DNA from: MM2 sp035460165
GTDB taxonomy: Bacteria; Pseudomonadota; Gammaproteobacteria; Burkholderiales; Methylophilaceae
Direction: 5' to 3'
Length of the DNA: 64,000 bases
Assembly: GCA_035460165.1 (NCBI GenBank)
Contig: DATHWW010000005.1
Coordinates: forward strand, 62,001 to 126,000
In this document: piece after piece, positions 59,066 to 64,000 of the stretch
How the letters are laid out: each line of letters starts with the position of its first letter
How positions within the stretch are numbered: position 1 is the first letter of the stretch
Notes under the pieces: model-generated
Database searches by the model: none
Told to the model about the DNA's origin: nothing
What the model saw: only the letters and a program-made list of their open reading frames with translations
Made by a program: the position numbers and the translations under genes

Positions 59066-60202
59066 TTAAGCGCCTTTAAGGAGCAGCTTTTCCATGGTGA
59101 TGCGGTAGGTATCCTTCAGCGGCTCGATGTCCGCGACGCCGACACATTCGTTAAGCTTGTGGATGGTGGCATTGAGCGGGCCGAATTCGATCACCTGCGG
59201 GCAAATGTCGGCGATGAAGCGGCCGTCCGAGGTGCCGCCGCTGGTGGAAAGCTCGGGTGTGATGCCATAGGCCTGCTCGATGGCGCCGCTGATGGCTGCC
59301 ACCAGGCTGCCCTTGGGGGTCAGGTAAGGCTTGCCGGAAAGTTCCCATTGCAGGTCGTATTCCACGCCGTGCCTGTCGAGGATGGCGTGCACTTTCTCTT
59401 TCAGGCCTTCGACGGTGCTGGCGGTGGAAAAGCGGAAGTTGAACAGGATTTCCACTTCGCCCGGCACTACATTGGTAGCACCCGTGCCGCCGTTCATGTT
59501 GGAAATCTGCCAGGAGGTCGGCGGGAAATATTCGTTGCCTTCGTCCCATACTGTCTTCGCCAGTTCGGCGATCGCCGGCGACACCATGTGGATCGGATTC
59601 TTCACCAGGTGCGGGTAGGCGATATGCCCTTGAATGCCTTTGGCGATGAGCTTGCCGGAGAGCGAGCCGCGGCGGCCATTCTTGATCATGTCACCGACCT
59701 GCTTGTTGGAGGTTGGCTCGCCGACGATGCAATAGTCGATCAGCTCATTACGCGCTTGCAGCGCCTCGACAACTTTCACCGTGCCGTCCACGGCGATGCC
59801 TTCCTCGTCCGAGGTGATCAAGAGGCCGATGGAGCCGTCATGATCGGGATGTGCCGCAACGAATTCCTCGATAGCCGTGACAAAAGCCGCGAGCGAGGTC
59901 TTCATGTCCGCTGCACCGCGCGCATACAGCATGCCGTCGCGGATGGTGGGAGTAAAAGGTTCGCTATGCCATTGGTCGAGCGGGCCGGTCGGCACCACGT
60001 CGGTATGTCCGGCAAACACCAGCAGCGGACCTTCTGTACCGCGGCGCGCCCAGAGGTTGTCCACGTCGCCGCAGCGCATGCGTTCGATGTTGAAGCCGAG
60101 CTTTTCCAGGCGGGAGATCATCAATTCCTGGCAGCCGGCGTCTTCCGGAGTGTTCGAGCGGCGGGATAGCAGGTCGATGGCGAGTTGCAGGGTGGGAGTC
60201 AT
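59066..60202 (-). CDS. dapE: Succinyl-diaminopimelate desuccinylase DapE
   Basis: 378 residues from the ATG at 60202 (MTPTLQLAIDLLSRRSNTPE); the frame is open to 60292 without family similarity. Metal ligands are H66 and D68 in LLVFAGHTDVVPTGP, D in ARGAADMKTSLAAFVTAI, and E in SDEEGIAVDGTVKVVEAL. It removes succinate in the diaminopimelate/lysine pathway for peptidoglycan. dapD, which acts two steps earlier in the same branch, is 3 kb away on the same strand. Confidence 0.95.
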   Translation of the reverse strand: MTPTLQLAIDLLSRRSNTPEDAGCQELMISRLEKLGFNIERMRCGDVDNLWARRGTEGPLLVFAGHTDVVPTGPLDQWHSEPFTPTIRDGMLYARGAADMKTSLAAFVTAIEEFVAAHPDHDGSIGLLITSDEEGIAVDGTVKVVEALQARNELIDYCIVGEPTSNKQVGDMIKNGRRGSLSGKLIAKGIQGHIAYPHLVKNPIHMVSPAIAELAKTVWDEGNEYFPPTSWQISNMNGGTGATNVVPGEVEILFNFRFSTASTVEGLKEKVHAILDRHGVEYDLQWELSGKPYLTPKGSLVAAISGAIEQAYGITPELSTSGGTSDGRFIADICPQVIEFGPLNATIHKLNECVGVADIEPLKDTYRITMEKLLLKGA

Positions 60203-60276
60203 GGCGATGCGAAACGGGTAAAAGCCTAAGGATACCATCCGGGCGATAGCTGGAGAAGGCGAATGCTTACAGCAGG

Positions 60277-60326
60277 CCCGTCCGTAGCACATGTTGGCCT
60301 GCGTTCAGGAGCGCAGTGCGGACGGG
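60277..60326. repeat. Nested inverted repeat between dapE and NIT-like gene
   Basis: CCCGTCCG (60277-60284) and CGGACGGG (60319-60326) form an 8-bp outer stem. An inner stem CTGCG/CGCAG (60299-60303, 60312-60316) lies inside it. On the plus strand a TTTT follows, like a terminator, but no plus-strand gene lies upstream. On the minus strand it lies 24 bases after the NIT-like gene stop. Role unknown. Confidence 0.5.
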
Positions 60327-60349
60327 TTTTCTAGCTGGGTGAGAGCCTG

Positions 60350-61243
60350 TTAGGCGCGTTGGTATTCGCGAAAGTTATGATCGGCAGCGGCCGGGGCGGA
60401 AACACTGCGCTTGCCAATCGCGGATTCGGTGTGCTGGGCCACGTCCTGCCACAGCTTGAGACAGGATTCGATCGCGTCGGTCGCCGCCTTGAAGAATTGC
60501 TCGGGTGAAATATTCACTTCGTCGGTCTGGATGAATTCCTTTTCCAGCAGGTCGAGCAGCGCTTCCACCTTCTCGGTTGCGGCACTGCCGTTGTTGCCGG
60601 GAATATGCATGTTTTCGCGGCATTCGCGGATGTGGCTTTCCAGGAAAGAAAGGCGAATGCGGCCGACCGCACCGACCTGGCCCTTGGCTGCGTAGCCGGA
60701 ACCCAGCGCGCGCGCCTGGCCGATGCTTTCCATCAGCAGCGGCAAGCGCAGCAGCAGTAGGTTGGAAAGCATCGCCAGCGGCGTGCCTTCGTTATCCATT
60801 AGACCGAGGTGTTCACCCATGTCGCCAATCAGGTGGATGGTGTTGCGCACCAGTTCGGTATGGCGCGAAAAGCTCTGTTCGGGCGTCATTTTCTTCAGGT
60901 CGCTGATGATGGCTTCCAGGCCGGTGGTCACGTTTTCCAGTGTGCGGCGATCCGGTGCCAGTTCCGGACTTTGGTCGATCAGCGATTTCATGCTCGCCAG
61001 TATGGAGCGTGCCTCCGCCTGCTTGTTGATGAGGCCGGTACGGAAACTGTCGTTGCCGTTCAGCAGGCCGGAAGACATGCCGCGATGCTGCTGCAGGGCC
61101 GACATCAGCGTAACGCCGGTTTGCAACGCGGAGATGCCGTGAATCCGGCGCAGCATCTTGCGATGCTTCTTGCGCTTGTCGGCAAGGTAGAGCACACCGT
61201 AAAGAAGGGCGAGGCTGAGCAAGGCGATGGCGAGAGTCAACAT
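60350..61243 (-). CDS. Stand-alone NIT-like membrane sensor protein
   Basis: 297 residues. One N-terminal membrane helix (LTLAIALLSLALLYGVLYLA, 2-21) followed by KRKKHRKMLRR, so the rest should be cytoplasmic. The body is helical with QTGVTLMSALQQHRGMSSGL near 41-60, then LNGNDSFRTGLINKQAEARS, which resembles the nitrate/nitrite-sensing (NIT) domain entry helix, and a second helical half to about 230. It has no signalling domain. It starts five bases after the chemoreceptor gene, so the two are co-transcribed and may form a sensor pair. Ligand is inference. Confidence 0.55.
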   Translation of the reverse strand: MLTLAIALLSLALLYGVLYLADKRKKHRKMLRRIHGISALQTGVTLMSALQQHRGMSSGLLNGNDSFRTGLINKQAEARSILASMKSLIDQSPELAPDRRTLENVTTGLEAIISDLKKMTPEQSFSRHTELVRNTIHLIGDMGEHLGLMDNEGTPLAMLSNLLLLRLPLLMESIGQARALGSGYAAKGQVGAVGRIRLSFLESHIRECRENMHIPGNNGSAATEKVEALLDLLEKEFIQTDEVNISPEQFFKAATDAIESCLKLWQDVAQHTESAIGKRSVSAPAAADHNFREYQRA

Positions 61244-61248
61244 AAAGG

Positions 61249-62430
61249 CTAAATCCTGAAGCGTTGCACGGAGGCACGCAGGTTGGAGGCAAGGGTTTCG
61301 AGGTGGCCGGCCACGGCGGCGGCCTCGTCGCTGGCGGCATTGTTTTCCGCAGCGCGCTTGGCGATTTCCTCCATGCTGGAGACCGCTTGGCGACTGGCGG
61401 CGGTTTGCGTTTCGGTGGCTTCCGCAATGGCGCGTACCCGATCCATGGTTTGGTGACCGCCTTCGCGAATGCTGCCCAGCGCTTCGCCGGCGCGTTGGGC
61501 CAGAATCACACCTTGTTCCGCTTGGGCGCGACCTTCCTGCATGCCGTGTACCGTGCCGTCGATCTGATTCAGAATGCCGTCGATCATGCCGCTGATCTTG
61601 ACGGTGGCGCTGGTGGTGCGTTCCGCCAGCTTGCGTACTTCGTCCGCCACTACAGCGAATCCTCGGCCTTGCTCGCCTGCGCGAGCCGCTTCGATCGCGG
61701 CGTTCAGCGCCAGCAGGTTGGTCTGGTCGGCAATTTCGCGGATCACGTTGACGATATTGCCGATCTCATCGGAGTTTTCGCCCATCGATAGTACCAGTGC
61801 TTCCAGCTTGACCATGGATGCGCGAATGCGCTCCATTTCGTTGCCGGCTTCATTGACAACCTCGGTGCCGCTTTCGGCAAGATGCTCCGATTTTTCGGCG
61901 ATTTCACGCGACAGCTGTGCGGCTTCGGCGACCTGCTCCACGCTGGCACGCATTTCTTCCACGGCTTTCGTTGAATCGACGGCCAGGTTGCATTGCGCGG
62001 TCGCGCCCGAAACGACACGGGCCGCGGCGGAGGTCAGCTCGCGTGCCGCACTGGCGACTTCATCCGTCGCGCCATGCACTTCCTTGATCAACCGGCCGGT
62101 TTCACGTGCCATTTCATTGAAATTGAGCGATAGCGAACCGAAGCCGTCGCTGCTTTCGATCTGGCTGCGCGCGGAAAGATCGCCGGCGGTCATGCATTTT
62201 ACCGCGTGGTTGATTGTGTCGAGCGCACGGCGTATCGAGATATAGAAGGCGACAGTCATGAGCAGCGCCATGCCAGCGCTCACCCCGGAAAGAATGTAAA
62301 GATTGAGCCGGTATTGCGGCCACCATTCCACTGCGAGCAGCAGGGCGCCCGGAAGGGTGAGCAGCAGCGCGCTAAGGCCGAATTTTTGGCCCAGGCTCAT
62401 TCTATGCATCAGGCTGATCAGAGTTTCCAT
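61249..62430 (-). CDS. Chemoreceptor without periplasmic sensor domain
   Basis: 393 residues from the ATG at 62430 (METLISLMHRMSLGQKFGLS); the frame is open to 62502 with no ribosome site. Two membrane segments lie close together at about 17-35 and 43-65, leaving only a few periplasmic residues. A HAMP-like part (SIRRALDTINHAVKCMTAGD) follows, then the signalling domain with ADQTNLLALNAAIEAARAGE and QGRGFAVVADEVRKLAERTT at the tip. With no ligand domain of its own, it probably needs a partner, and the NIT-like protein follows five bases later. Confidence 0.88.
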   Translation of the reverse strand: METLISLMHRMSLGQKFGLSALLLTLPGALLLAVEWWPQYRLNLYILSGVSAGMALLMTVAFYISIRRALDTINHAVKCMTAGDLSARSQIESSDGFGSLSLNFNEMARETGRLIKEVHGATDEVASAARELTSAAARVVSGATAQCNLAVDSTKAVEEMRASVEQVAEAAQLSREIAEKSEHLAESGTEVVNEAGNEMERIRASMVKLEALVLSMGENSDEIGNIVNVIREIADQTNLLALNAAIEAARAGEQGRGFAVVADEVRKLAERTTSATVKISGMIDGILNQIDGTVHGMQEGRAQAEQGVILAQRAGEALGSIREGGHQTMDRVRAIAEATETQTAASRQAVSSMEEIAKRAAENNAASDEAAAVAGHLETLASNLRASVQRFRI

Positions 62431-62731
62431 CGCAATAATTTCTGTTGTAGTTAGATATGAAAAATCCAGACGGCCCTCGGGTCGCTGCCGTTGGCCGGGC
62501 ATGTATGCTCAAGCAGAATGCATGCCAGAGATAATATGGTGAGCCGGTCTCTGCTGCTAACGGCTAAGCTTCTGCTCTGGACAGGACTTTTTTGAGGATG
62601 GAGAAGGTTGCGCGTCGCTCAAAGGGTCGTGATGCACTATTTTGATGCGTGACGCAGTGCGAGCCGTACGCTGCGCACCAATCCGGAGAATAGCGATGTG
62701 CAGGACCGGGATCAGCCCCTTTTTGCGAAAT
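62431..62731. other. 301-base gene-free stretch upstream of the chemoreceptor
   Basis: No convincing gene on either strand. The ArsC-like gene ends at 62732 and the chemoreceptor starts at 62430, both on the minus strand, so this stretch should hold the chemoreceptor promoter. I looked for sigma-28 elements on the minus strand (AAACTTTA or TTATCGGC on the plus strand) and did not find them. No clear terminator for the dapD-arsC transcript is seen. Confidence 0.6.
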
Positions 62732-63076
62732 TTAGATGAGAGATTCGAATTCGGCAGCATCGAACCCGACGGCGCGGATGCGCATGCCATCTGTCACCAC
62801 GGGCCGGCGAATCACGCTGGGCTTGGCCATCATGAGCGCAACGGCGCTGGAGTTATCCGCCACCGCCGTTTTCTCGGCGTCACTCAAGCCGCGCCAAGTC
62901 GTCCCGGCGCGGTTGACCAGCTTTTCCCATGGCATTTGCGCGAGCCAGCTTTCCAGCATGGCTCGATCAACGCCCTGTTTCTTGTAGTCATGAAACTCAT
63001 ATGCGATGCCGTGCTCATCAAGCCAGGCGCGCGCTTTCTTGACTGTGTTGCAGTTGGGAATGCCGTACAGCTTCAT
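62732..63076 (-). CDS. ArsC/Spx-family protein (YffB type)
   Basis: 114 residues. Thioredoxin-like ArsC fold with a single Cys at position 9 in YGIPNCNTVKKARAWLDEHG, then FHDYKKQGVDRAMLESWLAQ. PSVIRRPVVTDGMRIRAVGF is the conserved RP segment. YffB-type members are not arsenate reductases in the usual sense. The role is unknown, possibly glutathione-dependent. It starts directly after the dapD stop, an arrangement often seen with dapD or dapE. Confidence 0.9.
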   Translation of the reverse strand: MKLYGIPNCNTVKKARAWLDEHGIAYEFHDYKKQGVDRAMLESWLAQMPWEKLVNRAGTTWRGLSDAEKTAVADNSSAVALMMAKPSVIRRPVVTDGMRIRAVGFDAAEFESLI

Positions 63077-63898
63077 TTAGATGCCGCGCAGCAGCTCATT
63101 GATGCCGACCTTGCCCAGCGTCTTGGCATCGACCTTCTTTACGATGACAGCGCAGTACAAGCTGTAGGAACCGTCCTTGGAAGGCAGGTTGCCGCTGACC
63201 ACAACCGAGCCGGCAGGTACGCGGCCGAAGAAAACTTCGCCGGTTTCGCGATCGTAGATCTTGGTCGATTGGCCGATGTACACGCCCATGGAGATCACAC
63301 AATTGTCTTCGACGATCACGCCTTCGACCACTTCGGAGCGTGCGCCGATGAAGCAGTTGTCGCCGATGATGGTCGGGCCGGCCTGCACCGGTTCCAGCAC
63401 GCCGCCGATGCCGACGCCGCCGGAAAGGTGCACGTTCTTGCCGATCTGGGCGCAGGAACCGACGGTGGCCCAAGTGTCGACCATGGTGCCTTCATCCACG
63501 AAGGCGCCGATGTTGACGTAGGAGGGCATCAGCACCACGTTCTTGCCGATGAAGGAGCCGCGGCGTACGATCGCGTTCGGCACGACGCGGAAGCCGCCAG
63601 CCTTGAAGTCGGCTTCGGTGTAGTTGGCGAACTTGGGCGGCACCTTGTCGAAGTACTTGGTCACGCCGTCATCCATCAGCACGTTGTCTTCCAGACGGAA
63701 GGACAGCAGCACGGCTTTCTTGATCCACTGGTGGGTGATCCACTGGCCGTCGATCTTCTCCGCCACGCGCAGGCGGCCGGCATTCAGTTCTTCCAGCACG
63801 CCGAACACGGCATCCTTGGTTTTCTTGTCGGCATTGGCGGGGTTGATGTCGGCACGGCGCTCGAAAGCGTCTTCGATGAAGGATTGCAGTTCTTGCAT
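63077..63898 (-). CDS. dapD: Tetrahydrodipicolinate N-succinyltransferase DapD
   Basis: 273 residues. N-terminal helical part (MQELQSFIEDAFERRADINP), then a left-handed beta-helix of hexapeptide repeats: RRGSFIGKNVVLMPSYVNIG, AFVDEGTMVDTWATVGSCAQ, IGKNVHLSGGVGIGGVLEPV. It makes N-succinyl-2-amino-6-ketopimelate for diaminopimelate synthesis. It shares the pathway with dapE. The promoter-like site is upstream on the minus strand. Confidence 0.97.
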   Translation of the reverse strand: MQELQSFIEDAFERRADINPANADKKTKDAVFGVLEELNAGRLRVAEKIDGQWITHQWIKKAVLLSFRLEDNVLMDDGVTKYFDKVPPKFANYTEADFKAGGFRVVPNAIVRRGSFIGKNVVLMPSYVNIGAFVDEGTMVDTWATVGSCAQIGKNVHLSGGVGIGGVLEPVQAGPTIIGDNCFIGARSEVVEGVIVEDNCVISMGVYIGQSTKIYDRETGEVFFGRVPAGSVVVSGNLPSKDGSYSLYCAVIVKKVDAKTLGKVGINELLRGI

Positions 63899-63927
63899 GG
63901 CGATTCCTAGGCTTTGGAAAAAGCGTG

Positions 63928-63956
63928 ATTTTACTTGGATAAGCGCCGCAAGTCAG
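63928..63956 (-). promoter_or_regulatory. Sigma-70-like promoter for dapD
   Basis: On the minus strand CTGACT (plus 63951-63956) and TAAAAT (plus 63928-63933) are separated by exactly 17 bases. They match the consensus hexamers at 4 of 6 and 5 of 6. Transcription would begin near 63921, about 20 bases upstream of the dapD ATG at 63898. The remaining bases to 64000 show nothing I can name. Confidence 0.45.
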
Positions 63957-64000
63957 TCTTTGCGATGCATTGCTTTTGATGGAGGCTAATTTACGGTGGC

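Noticed and set aside
1..64000. CRISPR arrays, tRNA or rRNA genes and insertion sequences
   Set aside because: I looked for regular spaced repeats, tRNA-like cloverleafs, rRNA motifs and transposase genes with terminal repeats and found none that I could support.

Overview
The window looks like one piece of a betaproteobacterial chromosome. The housekeeping genes (sucCD, serB, glnB, dapD, dapE, trpS, scpAB, rluB, prmB) have beta-type arrangements, and I lean towards the Nitrosomonadales/Gallionellaceae. That placement is inference from gene content and order, since no rRNA is present. GC content is high throughout, with a dip around 21.0-22.3 kb. I found no rRNA, tRNA, CRISPR array or insertion sequence.

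Positions 1-9306 hold the rod-hook operon of the flagellum, flgC(end)-D-E-F-G-H-I-J, followed by flgK-L. A clear sigma-28 type promoter overlaps the flgJ stop and serves flgKL. Positions 9328-21040 are a nonulosonic acid island: legB, legC, a DegT-like paralogue, legI, a FemAB/GNAT-like transferase, two methyltransferase-like genes, legG, ptmE, ptmF, legF and ptmA. As I recall the Campylobacter jejuni legionaminic acid locus, the backbone genes are in the same order. The presence of ptmE points to the GDP-sugar route to CMP-legionaminic acid. Positions 21047-26012 carry an alpha/beta hydrolase, a sulfotransferase-like protein, a Maf-type flagellin glycosyltransferase and a TPR protein. A sigma-28 promoter then drives an atypical 309-residue flagellin. 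After the flagellin come an unknown protein, FlbT and FlaF (a pair normally found in alphaproteobacteria) and a large TPR protein. Together the first 30 kb encode hook and rod assembly, filament subunit production, and the sugar and transfer machinery to glycosylate the filament, with probable extra decoration.

Positions 29872-36295 are core metabolism: serB on the minus strand, then sucC, sucD, a secreted ankyrin-repeat protein, nadE, glnB and a small DMT-like membrane protein. Positions 36414-41691 are a molybdenum hydroxylase locus: a LysR regulator, an IorA/IorB-type two-subunit oxidoreductase, an XdhC chaperone and a MobA-like nucleotidyltransferase. Positions 41703-43814 are feoB and feoA with a perfect 19-bp Fur-type palindrome. 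Positions 43911-45843 are a parvulin, BolA, a YciI protein and YciB. Positions 45932-51778 run PHP phosphatase, Sua5/YciO, site-2 protease, trpS, scpA, scpB, rluB.

The last 12 kb are rich in sensing genes: a CorA-like membrane protein, a NarL-type response regulator with a REC-PAS histidine kinase, a canonical chemoreceptor, and a second chemoreceptor without a periplasmic domain that is paired with a stand-alone membrane NIT-like protein. Between and after these lie prmB, a 33-residue membrane peptide, dapE, an ArsC/Spx-like protein and dapD.

The parts most worth follow-up are the flagellin module (flagellin leader hairpin plus FlbT/FlaF in a beta background), the decoration genes in the legionaminic acid island (sulfotransferase, DegT-like paralogue, FemAB-like transferase), and the possible split chemoreceptor.
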